Below are positions 1 to 10,770 of a DNA stretch of 64,000 nt, piece by piece (within the stretch, counting starts at the first letter, position 1; each line of letters starts with the position of its first letter). The stretch spans positions 324,971-388,970 of the forward strand of contig CAVWDI010000021.1 in the NCBI GenBank assembly GCA_963753725.1. Direction: 5' to 3'. The position numbers and the translations under genes are program-made. A model generated the notes under the pieces. The model searched no databases. It saw only the letters and a program-made list of their open reading frames with translations, and was not told where the DNA came from. Source of the DNA: CAVWDI01 sp963753725. Lineage in GTDB: Bacteria; Chloroflexota; Anaerolineae; Anaerolineales; UBA4823.

Positions 1-745
1 TTGGCTTTTGTCTCGGCGGTCAAGGGCTATAAATTTGTAGCTTATGCACCCACCAAGGTCGCGAACCGTTCACGCATGGGGATCATGTTAGCCTACGGCT
101 CCGATTTGGAAACAGTGGATGCTGAAATCCTTCATGGCCCAGAAACAGGCAAAAAGCGGGTCTGACAGCAGTGTGCACGGTGGGCGCATCGAACTGACCG
201 GACGCCAGCTGTGTCTCGACCTGGAGGAAAGTGGAGAGCCCGTGTGGTGGGCGCGCCAGTTCTCGAATCCTGAAAACATCGCTGCACACCGCGAGTGGAC
301 CGGCGCTGAAATCATCGAACAGACTGATGGAAACCTGGATGTATTACGGGCCTCAGTCGGCACCGGCGGCACACTGCTGGGTATCGCCCAGGCCTTAAAA
401 GCGCACGACCCCGACATCATGATCGTGGGAGTGGAGCCAGCTGGCTCGCCGATGCTGGGCGCACCGGATGAATACCCGATTATCCCCGGTGTATCCGATG
501 GGATTATCCCCCAAATTTGGGAAAGCGGGTTAGTTGACCGCATCATTTCAATTACGGATAAAGAAGCGATTGATTATGCGCATAAACTGGCCGAACAGGA
601 AGGAATTTTCGGAGGCATCTCATCCGGCGCCAATGTCCTGGCCTGTATACGCATCGCCCAGGAATTAGGATCAGGGATATGCTTTGTGACCATTCTGCCC
701 GACAGCCGCGACCGGTACCTGGAAGTGGAGAAATATACAACCTGA
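1..745 (+). CDS. Cysteine synthase-family PLP enzyme, 3' part, frameshifted
   Basis: PLP-dependent beta-replacing enzyme of the cysteine synthase / cystathionine beta-synthase family; the 5' part lies outside the window. Frame 1 runs from base 1 (sequence around NRSRMGIMLAYG, the usual helix after the substrate loop) to about base 150. It then continues in frame 2 through the glycine-rich phosphate-binding loop SVGTGGTLLGIA and the late motif GGISSGAN, to a stop at 743-745. The homology is continuous across the switch, so one indel near 145-160 is enough. A threonine synthase follows 12 bases downstream, so the two were probably co-transcribed. The exact substrate is unknown; O-acetylserine or a related amino acid is possible. 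Confidence 0.75.
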
Positions 746-757
746 GATCACCTGCGT

Positions 758-2019
758 ATGAATGAGATAAAAAATCACTACATGGTGGAAAAGACATTTT
801 CAACAGCCTCTGGGCAGCGCTGCACTTTCTGTGGAAAAACCTACCCACTCTTTCCTCCTGTTACGGCTGGCTGCCCGGCCTGCGCCACTGAAGAATTTAT
901 CGCCCCGCTCGAGCTTACTTACGATTACCCCGCCGGAACGGATTGGCTCCCGGAGCATCCCTTACCCGGATTGACCCGATATTCTGCATTACTACCGCCT
1001 ATGATTACGAACCTGAGCATGGGAGAAGGCGGTACAGCCCTGATCCAATACCTTTCGAAAGCACCCGAAGGCGGACCAGATGTGTTTATTAAAGACGAAA
1101 GCCGCAATCCAACCTGGAGTCATAAAGACCGCTTTAATATGGCAGTGGTGAGTACGGCCTGTATCGTCGGAGCTCCTGGAATAGCAGCAGCCTTCCTCGG
1201 CAACCACGGCGCTTCGGCTGCCGCTTATGCGGCCAGGGCGAAATTGCCAGCTGTAATCCTTTCCACCCCGCGTCCCCCGGCGGTAGCCAGTTTTATGATT
1301 GCATACGGGCAGCTGGTGGTGACCGTCTCGGATGTGGAAACACGCTGGAGGTTGATGTCGCGTTTGGTGGATGAACTGGGCTACCACCCGGCCAGCAACC
1401 AGACCCTGCCCCCCAGCGACCACCCTTTCGGAGTGGAAAATTTCAAATCCATCGCTTATGAACTGTACCTGCAGCTCGGGAAACAGGCTCCCCAGGGCGT
1501 ATTTGTCCCGGTTGGGTTTGCCGGGCTGCTGTTCGGCATATATAAGGGAATCAAAGAATTAAAAGATTACGGCTTGATCAACGAACTACCTCGCATGATC
1601 GCCTGCGGAACCGGAGGCAGGCACGCCGCTGAAACGCGCTCTTAAACTCAGGCGAACTGATATCATACGTCGATGTTGGACCTACCGGCGCCTATTCGAT
1701 TGCTGTGCCGGTCAACGGCTACCGCGGCGTTATTGCAGTACAGGAATCCGGCGGGGCTGCTATATCGGTCAATGAGGCAGAAATGTACACTGCCCAGGAT
1801 ACGTTGAGTGGGGAGGGTATCTGGGCTGAACTCTCGTCAGCGGCGGCTTTCGCTGGTCTGGCGTATGCCCCCGCATTGGGTTTGGAGGAAGGTCCGCTGG
1901 TTGTTATCAACACCTCCAGCGGGTTCAAGGACATAAACATCGGGCTGAAAACGATCATCGAAATCGACGACCAGTGGGCTTCTTTACAAAACGAGATGAA
2001 GAAAAGTGGGCTGCTGTGA
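758..2019 (+). CDS. thrC: Threonine synthase-like PLP enzyme, frameshifted
   Basis: Fold-type II PLP enzyme resembling threonine synthase (O-phosphohomoserine to threonine). The N-terminus carries a Cys-rich motif (CTFCGKTY, then CPAC at about residues 22-45) typical of archaeal/Chloroflexi-type threonine synthases. SHKDRFN holds the PLP lysine and HGASAAAYAARA is the cofactor helix. The first frame ends at 1643-1645. The C-terminal third (ELISYVDVGPTGAYS to MKKSGLL) continues in frame 1 to 2019, so a single indel lies near 1615-1640. Total length is about 420 residues, normal for the family. It sits directly after a cysteine-synthase-like gene, which suggests an amino-acid operon. Other PLP lyases of the same fold are possible. 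Confidence 0.7.
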
Positions 2020-2248
2020 ACCAACATTCCTTGAGATGGACAGGACGCCAATCTACCAGCCTTTCTCACTATCAAATAAATCTTTGCGAAGAACCCCAAA
2101 CAATATATCTATGGCTGCGAAAGTTTATCGATAAACACCGTTATTTGATATGCTTCGGCAAGTAATGGGTTCTGAAGCAAACACCCGCTCGATGAAAAAA
2201 ATAAAGATCAAACGAAATATACTTATTTGAAAAAAAAGAGGAAAGAAA

Positions 2249-3266
2249 ATGATCGTCAGCGCTGGTTTACCAACCTGTATGGAAGGCATGATGTACCCGG
2301 TTCCCTTTGCTTCGCCTTTGGATATCGTGCGGAGTAACAAAACACGCCGAGGCGCTCGGTTACCATTCCGTGTGGGGGAACGAGCACATGACAACCCAGC
2401 GTTATGTGCGGGCAGAACTCGCCGCATTGCCGCCCAACTTCTGGGAACCGTTAACGGTGAGGCCTCTGCCAACCTGGCCGCTCAAACCACCACATTACGC
2501 TTCGGCACGGGCATGCTGGTCACACCCATGCGGCGTGATATCGTTGTGGTCGCAAAGCAGGCAGCCACACTCGACCAGTTCAGCAATGGGCGTTTTATTT
2601 TGGGATTTGGAGTCGGCGCCTACCGGGAAGAATTTCAAGCCCTCAATCCAAACTGGCAGGTGCACAGGGGAGATCTGGTCCAAGAGAGCATCCAGGCGGT
2701 GAAAGTGCTGTTCGAAGAGCGCGTCTCGAACTGGGACGGCAAATACTACCAGTTTGAAGATGTGGAGATGTTCCCTAAGCCGCTGCAGGACCCGCTGCCA
2801 ATCTACGTGGGCGGCAACCACGAAAACGCCTACCGCCGGGCAGCATTATACGGGAACGGCTGGCTGCCGGCCGGGATGCCTATCGATCACATACGCAAGA
2901 AGGTGAGCCATCTTTAAGGAACTGCTGGCAGAGGGTGGGCGCGATTTCTCTGAAATGGATGTGGCTATGCAGTTGATCGTTTACGTCGGAAAATCACATG
3001 AAGACGCTGTGGAGCGTTTCCGCCAGAGCCAGATGTACAACCACCTGGTGTCGCTCAGCAAATCCACCCTAAAAGATCAGGTTGGCATGAAGCATGAAGA
3101 GACCAATCTGATCGGTACGCCGGATGAAATTATCGAAAAGGCCAGAAAATTTGAGGCGGCTGGTGTCAAACACTTATGCGGGTTGTATTTCTGCGCCGAC
3201 GATGTCCAGGAACTTCTGGATCAAATGAGCATCTTCGCGCAGGAAGTGGTGCCCCATCTTCAGTAA
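2249..3266 (+). CDS. LLM-class flavin/F420-dependent oxidoreductase, frameshifted
   Basis: Member of the luciferase-like monooxygenase superfamily, TIM-barrel enzymes using reduced FMN or F420. The start at 2249 follows a purine-rich RBS (gaggaaag). Recognisable pieces are AEALGYHSVWGNEH (frame 3, about 2335-2455), RFGTGMLVTPMRRDIVVVAKQAATLD and FGVGAYREEF (frame 2), and PLPIYVGGN. The C-terminal part from about 2915 to 3266 is back in frame 3. At least three indels are therefore needed, while the underlying protein of about 338 residues is complete. It lies between a threonine synthase and a second cysteine-synthase homologue. Substrate is unknown. Confidence 0.7.
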
Positions 3267-3309
3267 TTCTAATATCTAATTACAAACCTTTACAAGTTAT
3301 CCGCGCTGG

Positions 3310-3465
3310 ACCAAACCTGAATCAACAGCTCAAATTTATAAAAGGTCCGGCGTGCAACGCTTTCTTAGGAGGCGGTTTCACGTGCAAACGGAATCGGACC
3401 GCGTCCATCCAATTTTGCCAGATAGACCATCTCGCACTTGTTGAGCGTCCTCTGATAAAATTTAT
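3310..3465 (-). pseudogene. Decayed partial copy of the neighbouring IclR regulator gene
   Basis: This stretch matches two separate parts of the iclR gene at 4647-5445. Bases around 3325-3392 resemble its 3' end (both carry ttataaaaggtcc and ggttt/gattt-cacgtgcaaa). Bases 3393-3465 resemble the segment around 5055-5135, encoding the LSKYEVVYLAKLDGRGP region. The two parts are fused at about 3392, so the copy lost roughly 350 bases internally and has no usable reading frame. It abuts the 3' end of the PLP enzyme gene, as the intact iclR abuts its 5' side, which points to local duplication followed by deletion. Confidence 0.7.
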
Positions 3466-4534
3466 CTACACTACGAAAACTTCGTTGGGGTGCTCTCCCA
3501 GATACCGGTCTCTTCGATCTACGATCACGGTTACTACATTCTGGCCTTTTTTCATCCTCTTGGCTATTTTCAAAGCCACGGCCACATTTGCACCCGAGGA
3601 CATACCACAATAGATGCCTTCTTCCTTGCACAGCCGGTTAGCCATATCTCTTGCCTCCCCTTCGCTTACCTGGAAGAATTCGTCAGGATAGCCCATATCG
3701 ATCATCACTTCAACAATTGATTTTTCTGTCTGCCATTTTTCCAACCCCATCCAGTCTATCAATCGTTCACTCATCTTTGATACTTCGAACTCCCCCTGCT
3801 TGGCTTCGGCTTTATCCAGATTTAGATATGATTCGCTTCCGTGGGGAACAACACCAAATGTTGGAGGGTTTAACCCCTTTCTCTTTAAACGCCAAAGCAA
3901 CGCCTAACAACGTCGCCCCAGAACCTGCCGCGCATCCCCAGGCGTGAATTTTTCCGTCCAATTGATCAACAATCTCATAACCGATGCTCTTTTGCCCGAT
4001 ATAGTTATACTTGTTGTATATCTGGTCAACCCAAACCACATTTGCGTTTTCCTGCTCTAATGCGCTCATATGAGCCTTACCGGCAATGACCCAGGCAAGA
4101 TCTTTCTCCTCTTCCGGGATCTGCTCGATAAATTCTTCAGACATGAAGTCGGAGGGCGGGCGGCATTCACACACATCAGGACCGTAAGTCGATATTATTT
4201 TTAACCTTGTGCTTTCTCCGCGCAGCAATGGTTTGTAAACACATAACTTAACCTTGTAGCCCTTCATTGCACATACAAAAGCCAGCGCAGGGGCAGTGTT
4301 TCCTGCGGAAGCGTCACAGACGGTCCCGCCTGGCTCCAACTTCTTGTGGTTCCAAGTAAGCCCTTTTTCTGCCGCTTCTACCATAGCCAGCGCCATCCTA
4401 TCCTTATAACTTCCACTCGGGTTCAGATGTTCAAGTTTTACAAAAACGTTTGCCTCTACGTCACTTGCCACTTTATTCAACTTTAGAATAGGCGTGTTCC
4501 CAATCAATTCCAACATGTTATTTACATATTGCAT
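3466..4534 (-). CDS. Cysteine synthase / cystathionine beta-synthase-like PLP enzyme, frameshifted
   Basis: Second cysteine-synthase-family enzyme of the window, on the minus strand. The N-terminal part reads MLELIGNTPILKLNKV, then SGSYKDRMA with the PLP lysine, ASAGNTAPALA (cofactor loop) and AAGSGATLLGVALA. The C-terminal part (GMSSGANVAVALKIA and DRRDRYLGE) is in another frame from about 3870 down to the stop at 3466, so one indel lies near 3830-3880. The start at 4534 is preceded by GGAG at good spacing; 4516 is an alternative. The length of about 355 residues is normal, with a longer inserted segment around residues 120-170 than CysK. It is transcribed away from the same side as iclR, which may regulate it. 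Confidence 0.75.
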
Positions 4535-4646
4535 CGCAGTATCTCCTTCAACTATTATGGATTGATATCATGATTGGCGATTGCGGTGTGTCAAATCACC
4601 GAATTTCAGAAGAATTAATAATATTTTGCAGCGGATCACACCTGGA

Positions 4647-5445
4647 TCAAAGGTGCGAATTTATAAAAGGTCCAGCGCGCAGCGCAATTTCGGAGGCGAT
4701 TTCACGTGCAAATGGAACCACATCTTCCACCTTTAACACGTCCATCCTCAGCTAAATGCCTGAGGTATGCCAGGCTTATACCCAAAGAAACGCTCCCATC
4801 AGAATCATAAACCGGGACTCCCACTGCCCCGACATCCTCATAGTGCTCGCCGTCATTAATGGCATATCCGCGCTGGCGAATTTCATTAATCTGCTCCCAT
4901 AAAACTTCGGGCGCGGTAATGCTGCGCTGCGTGTAAGTTGTAAGGGAGCCTCGATCGATAAACCCCTGTATGTAGGCATCGCTCTGATTGGCGAGCAGCA
5001 CTTTACCCAATGCGGTTGTGTGCAGCGCGGTTGTGCCGCCCGGCTCCACCACTATCTTGATCGGACCGCGGCCATCCAGCTTGGCCAGGTAAACTACCTC
5101 GTACTTGCTGAGCGTACCCAGATAAAAATTGTAATCACAAGTTTCTGCATACCGTTCGAATACTTCCAGAGCGGCGCTTGGCAATGGATTCTGGTGGGCA
5201 TATAACGCAGCCAATTTCATCACCTTAGGCCCCAGAGAGTAGCGCTGGGTTTCTGGATCTTGCTGCAGGTATCCGGCATTGTGCAGGGTGGCAACCAGGC
5301 GGTGCACAGTAGATGGGTTGATATCCAACTCCCGGCTCAGATCGCGAATCCCCCATTCGGGGCTGCTGGCGCTGAAGGATTCAAGGATAAATAGTGCTTT
5401 GGCTGCGGTCTGGCTGGGCTGTTTTTGAAGGGAATCTCGTTCCAT
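4647..5445 (-). CDS. IclR-family transcriptional regulator, frameshifted near the 3' end
   Basis: IclR-type regulator: an N-terminal winged HTH (IRDLSRELDINPSTVHRLVATL, about residues 32-53) and a C-terminal effector-binding domain (LDGRGPIKIVVEPGG, TALGKVLLA, GYAINDGEHYEDVGAVGVPV). The start at 5445 (MERDSLQKQ) is preferred; a longer in-frame start at 5526 would add an atypical leader. After LAEDGRVK the frame is lost by one extra base near 4722. The other frame continues VEDVVPFAREIASEIAL to a stop at 4647, a normal IclR end. It probably controls the adjacent PLP-enzyme gene. A decayed partial copy lies at 3310-3465. Confidence 0.8.
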
Positions 5446-5612
5446 ATAACCCCTTGCTGTTTCTATAATTGGTACACTGTTCCGATTATGTTCAATTATA
5501 ACATACTCCAAAAGCACTTTTTCCATTAATTAGGGGCATGGCAGTGAGTACAAAGTCACGGTGGTATTGATGGTGACAGGAGGCTTTTCGCCGGTCTGGC
5601 TATGATGATTTT

Positions 5613-6491
5613 CTAAGGACTGGCATAGATACCCAGATGATTACCAACCGCACGCTGCAGACCGGGCAAGCGGTGGTTGACGGGCGAGTTCAACACCCGA
5701 GGGCGGCTCATGACCCCTTCCACAACCAGGGTGGATGAACCGCCCCCATCCAGGTTAATGGCGTGGTAAGCGCCGTAATCTTTGAGGATCTGGGCCAGTT
5801 CGGACAATGTCGCCCCCTGGCTGTAACCCGGCTGGCGACCGTCTACAACCACCAGAATCAATTTTTTGTCATTCTTACCAATTCCCAGAGCAGTTCGCGG
5901 CTGCACATCCCCACCAGGTCCAGGCCTTATTTTCCCCTTATCAAGCAGTAAATAATTACCAGATATGGCGCTCTGCATCTTCCCGATCGGTTTGTATAAA
6001 CTGGCGCGCTTTTTGTTGCTGATATACACAGTTGGCTCGTTATCGGTAGGATTTGAATAGGCTTTCCCCTGCGAGGCAGCATAACCAATCACGTCCACCG
6101 GGTCGCCGCTGTGGGGATAGTAATTCAATATTGAGTTATCGTACCAGGGTGTAAACCCATCGCCGTTGATCGCAATTTGCAGATCAAATTCCGCCAGGAA
6201 CTGCGAGGTTGTCCTGGCTTTGAGCGGCAGTTCTGCGCCCGGGTTGCCTGGGGTAACCAGCACTTCCACCCCGTCCGCAGCCAGGTTGACCGTTACCACA
6301 TGGATCACCATCGGCCTGGGTGTGTTGCGTACTTCACGGGTATAGACCACGCCCTGGTACAGGTTTTCGGTAACGGCTGGCGGTTGGGGGCGAAGGAATA
6401 TCCAGGCAACGCGTCCGGCTAGAATGCTTCCCAAACAGAAAACCAACAGGATTGGGATTAGACATGAGAAGTAGAGCAGTTTTTTTAACAT
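5613..6491 (-). CDS. Phosphodiester glycosidase (NAGPA/DUF2233) family membrane-anchored protein
   Basis: Protein of about 292 residues with an N-terminal membrane anchor (LLYFSCLIPILLVFCLGSIL) and an extracytoplasmic phosphodiester-glycosidase domain, known from NAGPA and from YngK/exopolysaccharide-related proteins. Family signatures are AINGDGF (about residue 105), RTALGIG and the C-terminal NLDGGGSSTLVVEG. The start MLKKLL at 6491 is preferred because it places basic residues just before the hydrophobic segment; an upstream ATG at 6575 also exists. The likely role is hydrolysis of sugar-phosphodiester bonds in envelope polysaccharide, inferred from family only. It is a single gene with no operon partners. 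Confidence 0.75.
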   Translation of the reverse strand: MLKKLLYFSCLIPILLVFCLGSILAGRVAWIFLRPQPPAVTENLYQGVVYTREVRNTPRPMVIHVVTVNLAADGVEVLVTPGNPGAELPLKARTTSQFLAEFDLQIAINGDGFTPWYDNSILNYYPHSGDPVDVIGYAASQGKAYSNPTDNEPTVYISNKKRASLYKPIGKMQSAISGNYLLLDKGKIRPGPGGDVQPRTALGIGKNDKKLILVVVDGRQPGYSQGATLSELAQILKDYGAYHAINLDGGGSSTLVVEGVMSRPRVLNSPVNHRLPGLQRAVGNHLGIYASP

Positions 6492-6575
6492 GGTGATGGG
6501 GTTGAAGTTCCTCAGAAGGGCCACGAGTATACCGCAGTGGAAGGGAACAATCAAGCAGCGATACAGCAGCCGCAC

Positions 6576-7047
6576 TAGGACGAAGGTAAAAGAAGGGAAT
6601 ATTCAATTTCGAAAGTTCTGAAAAGTTGAATGACCAGATTTGTGCAACGTAAAAACTGATAAGATTGCAGGTGGCGGTGAGCTCCCGTGGTCCACGGCGC
6701 TTGGGTTTGATTTATTGATTAAAAAACCAATGAGGAACGAATGCTTGCCCACTAATCTATGCTAAAGTACTGAAACACAAATCTTCGCGAGTATCCTGAA
6801 ATAACCATCCACGAATACCTTCGGCACGAATACACGAATATCTGTTTAGGGAATGGGAATTTAGAAAGGTATGCAGCCGAAGGGATATTGGTGAATTCAT
6901 TCGATAGACAAGAAGGTCTTATATAATAACAAAACAGAAGTTTTATTAGCAAGCCAATTAACAGCGCAATGCTTTCAGGAGTTCAATCCGCTATTAGATG
7001 TTTTTATAATCTTCAGGAATGTATAATTAGGCAGGAGGATTGATTTT
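6576..7047. other. Intergenic region without recognisable gene
   Basis: Roughly 470 bases, AT-rich from about 6700. I see no convincing protein, RNA or insertion sequence. A short repeated word (cacgaata) occurs three times around 6810-6842. The end contains a plausible RBS (caggagg, about 7032-7038) for the flavin reductase gene. Confidence 0.5.
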
Positions 7048-7618
7048 ATGACATCAAAACTGGTAGTTCTGAAAGGCAGCCCAAAGGAGAACGGCAACAG
7101 CTCGACCTTGGCAAATCATGCTATCCAGGGAGCCAGGGATTCCGGCGCCGAGATCGAAGAATTTTTCCTGCACAATATGGACATCAACCCATGCGATGCG
7201 TGCGATTTCTGCAAAGGTCTGGAGGGGGGAAGCTGCATCGTGGAGGACGATATGCAGCAAATCTATCCAAAACTTATCTCGGCGGATGCGATATTGCTTG
7301 CCAGTCCAATCTACTGGTTTACAATCAGCGCCCAATTGAAAGCTTGCATCGATAGATGGTATGCATTAGAAGGACCCGAAGGATATTTACTGGCCGGGAA
7401 GCGCTTCGGGGTTGTGCTGGCTTACGGCGACAGCGATCCATATAATTCAGGTGCAGTCAACGCGATTCGATACTATCCAGGATATGTGCAGTTATCTGGA
7501 AGCGGAACTGGTTGGCGTTGTTTATGGGAGCGCACCAGATCCAGGAGATATTAAAAAGCTGCCGGAAACGCTTCAGCAAGCGTATGATCTGGGGGACAAA
7601 CTGGCGGTGATGGAATGA
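7048..7618 (+). CDS. Flavodoxin-like NAD(P)H-dependent oxidoreductase (FMN reductase family), frameshifted
   Basis: Flavodoxin-fold reductase of the NADPH-dependent FMN reductase / iron-sulfur flavoprotein type. The FMN-phosphate loop reads LKGSPKENGNSSTLA (residues 8-22), followed by CDACDFCKG, a cysteine pattern seen in iron-sulfur flavoprotein-like members, and ASPIYWFTISAQLKACIDRW. The frame changes near 7465-7480. The first frame runs to 7554, but the conserved tail (MCSYLEAELVGVVYG, then GDKLAVME) is in frame 2, ending at 7618. The full product is about 189 residues, normal for the family. It has a good RBS 9 bases upstream. No operon partner; the next gene is convergent. Confidence 0.75.
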
Positions 7619-7626
7619 GGTTTGGA

Positions 7627-8679
7627 TCAATCAGTTAGTGAGAGCTCGCCGGGATAGTGGCAAGAGACCCAATGATCCGCTTCTAATTCAACCAGCGTAG
7701 GTTCTTCCGCTTTGCAAAGTTCGCGATCGAATCCTACCGGACAGCGGGATTGGAAACGGCAGCCTGCAGGTCGATCTATGGATATCTCCGGGTCACCCTT
7801 GAGGATGATTTGTTTTCTCTTTAATTTACTAGCTGGGTCGGGTATGGGTACTGCGGATAATAATGTGATTGTATACGGGTGAAGCGGTTTGTGGAAGAGT
7901 GTATTGCGGTCGGCGAGTTCCATGATCGCGCCGAGATATAAAACCGCTAACCGGTCACAAAAATATTCGGCGATAATCAGGTCGTGAATGATAAACAAAT
8001 AGGTCAGTTCCCTGCGCCTCTGAATACTTTTCAACAGGTTCAATATTTGAGCCTGGATCGAAACATCCAGAGCCGAAACAGGTTCATCCAGGATGACAAG
8101 ATCAGGCTCGAGAATCAGGGACCTGGCAATCCCAATACGCTGCCTTTGTCCGCCTGAAAACTCGTGCGGCTTTCGTTCTAATTGGTCAGGGGTTATGCCG
8201 ACCTGAAAAAGAATTTCCTCAACTCGATCCAATCTTTCCTGTTTGTCACCCAATTGGTGAACAATCAAGGGTTCTTCAACCGCCGATTTGATGGTCATCC
8301 TTGGGTCTAACGAGGAATACGGGTCTTGAAAAACGATCTGCATCCGTCTTCGAAAAGCCTGTAACTCTTTATACTTAAGTTCGATCAGATTAATGCCATC
8401 AAGATAAACATCCCCGGCGGTAGGTTTGGTCAGTTGCAGGATGCACCTGGCAATGGTAGATTTTCCGCATCCCGATTCGCCCACCAATCCGAATGTCTCG
8501 CCTTTTTTTACATCAAAAGAAACACCATCAACTGCACGAAGCCGTTCTTCCCTCATACCCAGAAAACCACCTCTCCTGAGAGAATAGTCTTTGACAAGTT
8601 CATTCACCCACAGTAGGAACGAATCCTGTGCGCCTCTTAAACCCGGTAATAGATCTTTCGTTAATTGAATCTCATTCAT
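7627..8679 (-). CDS. Peptide/oligopeptide-type ABC transporter ATPase (OppF/DppF-like)
   Basis: ATP-binding subunit, 350 residues. Walker A is GESGCGKST (about 67-75), the Q-loop lies in VFQDPYSSLDPR, the ABC signature is FSGGQRQRIGIARS, and Walker B is LVILDEPVSALD. The C-terminal oligopeptide-transporter extension carries Cys-containing CRFQSRCPVG. This extension marks the Opp/Dpp subfamily. It is the last gene of the minus-strand transporter operon (permease, permease, ATPase, ATPase), starting 22 bases after the preceding ATPase stop. It probably works with the plus-strand lipoprotein at 11947. Confidence 0.9.
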   Translation of the reverse strand: MNEIQLTKDLLPGLRGAQDSFLLWVNELVKDYSLRRGGFLGMREERLRAVDGVSFDVKKGETFGLVGESGCGKSTIARCILQLTKPTAGDVYLDGINLIELKYKELQAFRRRMQIVFQDPYSSLDPRMTIKSAVEEPLIVHQLGDKQERLDRVEEILFQVGITPDQLERKPHEFSGGQRQRIGIARSLILEPDLVILDEPVSALDVSIQAQILNLLKSIQRRRELTYLFIIHDLIIAEYFCDRLAVLYLGAIMELADRNTLFHKPLHPYTITLLSAVPIPDPASKLKRKQIILKGDPEISIDRPAGCRFQSRCPVGFDRELCKAEEPTLVELEADHWVSCHYPGELSLTD

Positions 8680-8700
8680 AGGTAAAAGGGTTCAATCCTC

Positions 8701-9723
8701 TCAGCCGGTCTGATTCCAACGGTCTTCCGCAAAGTGGCATTCTGATATGACAAGGTTGTTACCATCAGCTAACTGAACAGGAAGCGGAATTACCCGTTTG
8801 CAGATATCCAACCCATTCCCAAGCGGGCAGCGCGGTTCAAATGTACATCCAGGAGGAAGGTTCACGATGCTGGGCGGCACACCTGGAATTGTGGGCAGTT
8901 CACCAGCCTCTAACATTTCGGGGTTGGGTACTGATTTTAATAAAGCCTCCGTGTAAGGGTGGTTTTGAGATAGAAATATCTGATGCTTGCTGGCCTGCTC
9001 AACAATTTTCCCGGCGTACATGACCAACACTTTGTCACAAAACTCTGCGACAAGTCCGAAATTGTGAGTTATGAGGATCACAGCAGTTTGACGCTCATCC
9101 ACCAATTTTTCTAGTATTTGCAGTACCTGCGCCTGGGTGGTCACATCCAGGGCGGTGGTTGGTTCGTCTGCAATCAGGATGTCGGGGTCATTTGCAAGAG
9201 CAATAGCGATCATCACACGCTGCCGCATGCCGCCCGAGTACTGGTGCGGGTAATCGCCGAGGCGTTTTTCCGCATTGGGCACCTCTACATCTCTCAGCAA
9301 TTCAACGGCTTTGTCTTTCGCCTCGCGGGAACTGATGCCTTTCTGGTGCTTTTTAATGATTTCAGTGATCTGTTTTCCAATGGTCATTACCGGGTCAAGG
9401 GAAGTCAAAGGATCCTGAAATATTAAAGATATTTCCTTGCCGCGGATTGACTGCATTTCCCGGTCAGAAAAGGTTGAGATATGCCTACCTTTTAGAATTA
9501 TGGTTCCGGATGTGATGCGACCGGGAGGTTCGATTAATCCCAAGATGGCAAGCGCAGTTACAGATTTTCCGCAGCCTGATTCGCCTACAATGCCCACTTT
9601 TTGAGAGCGTTCAATGTCAAAACTGATATCCCGTACAGCCTGAAAATCACCATCGCGGGTCGCGAATTCAACCGTTAGGTTATTTACACTGAGGACAATA
9701 TTACTGCGTTCGGCGTCTATCAT
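8701..9723 (-). CDS. Peptide/oligopeptide-type ABC transporter ATPase (OppD/DppD-like)
   Basis: First of the two paired ATPases, 340 residues. Walker A is GESGCGKSV, the Q-loop lies in IFQDPLTSLDPV, the signature is YSGGMRQRVMIAIA, and Walker B is ILIADEPTTALD. The C-terminal FEPRCPLG segment is typical of OppD/DppD. It starts 7 bases after the true end of the upstream permease at 9730, so the operon is tightly packed. It energises import of a peptide-like solute together with the 7627-8679 ATPase. Confidence 0.9.
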   Translation of the reverse strand: MIDAERSNIVLSVNNLTVEFATRDGDFQAVRDISFDIERSQKVGIVGESGCGKSVTALAILGLIEPPGRITSGTIILKGRHISTFSDREMQSIRGKEISLIFQDPLTSLDPVMTIGKQITEIIKKHQKGISSREAKDKAVELLRDVEVPNAEKRLGDYPHQYSGGMRQRVMIAIALANDPDILIADEPTTALDVTTQAQVLQILEKLVDERQTAVILITHNFGLVAEFCDKVLVMYAGKIVEQASKHQIFLSQNHPYTEALLKSVPNPEMLEAGELPTIPGVPPSIVNLPPGCTFEPRCPLGNGLDICKRVIPLPVQLADGNNLVISECHFAEDRWNQTG

Positions 9724-9729
9724 ATTTTT

Positions 9730-10754
9730 CTAGCTTTCTTCAGCGCCCTGGATACGGGTACGCGGGTCAATAACTCCGTACATAATTTCAATAATCAGAT
9801 TAACCAACACAAACAATGTCGCGCTCAGCAGAAAGAAAGCCTGGGCGACGGCATAATCCTTCCTTACAGAAAATCCACCACCATCGACCCAACGCCTGGC
9901 CAAGCAAATATTTTTTCAACCAGCACACTGCCGGTTAATAACTCAGCCAGGATCAACCCGCCGACTGTAAGGGTGGGCAGGATGGCGTTCGGCATGGCAT
10001 GGCGAACATAGGTCGACCACTGGCTTATCCCTTTGCTGCGCACAACCAGTGTAAATGGTTCCCGGGATACATCCAATAAATTGGCGCGCAGCATCCGCAC
10101 CAGGAAAGCGAACGGCGCCAGCGCTAATGTTATCGCCGGCAACAATAAGTGCAGGGAAGCGTCGCGTAATGTGTCCAATTGACCAGCGATGAGCGCATCG
10201 ACCGTATACAAACCTGTCACATCCGGCGGGGGGGTCATGCGAGGATCAAGGCGCCCCTCCGGTCCAGGCAGGATTTGTAAAGTTTCGAAAAAAACCATCA
10301 ATAAGATCAGAGCAAACCAGAATGAGGGGACACCCTGACCAAAGGACGACAGAGAACGGACGATACGGTCCATGGTCGGGCTTTTTCTATAAGTCGCTAA
10401 CAAGGCCAGTATAACCGCCGCAGAAACTGCGATCATAAAAGCAAATAAAGCGAGCTCAATGGTTGCAGGAAAACGTTTAGAAAAAAGGTCTTGAACGGAT
10501 TGACCTGCGCTGAAAGAAAATCCCCAATCTCCCTTGAAGAAATCGGTTATATACTGAAAATATTGGATATGCATGGGCTGGTCCAACCCCATTTCTCTAA
10601 TAATTCCTTCAACCGCTTCATCCGGCGCTAATGGTCCAGCAATCAGCCGGGCAGGATTTCCCGGGATGACGCGGAGCAAGAAAAAGGATACGACAGAAGC
10701 TCCAATGATGGTTATTATTGAACTTATCGATTTATTGCCAATCACTCTGAACAA
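9730..10754 (-). CDS. Peptide-type ABC transporter permease (DppB/OppB-like), frameshifted near 3' end
   Basis: Inner-membrane permease with about six predicted membrane helices. The N-terminus SISSIITIIGASVVSFFLLRVIPGNPARL is the canonical DppB/OppB start, and the EAA-like cytoplasmic loop lies in LLDVSREPFTLVVRSKGISQ. The open frame seems to stop at 9864 after GSMVVDFL. The expected last helix (RKDYAVAQAFFLLSATLFV to QGAEES) follows in another frame to a stop at 9730, so one base was lost or gained near 9868. With that repaired the length of about 340 residues is normal. It starts 16 bases after the partner permease stop. Confidence 0.85.
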
Positions 10755-10770
10755 AATAAATCTCCACCGG

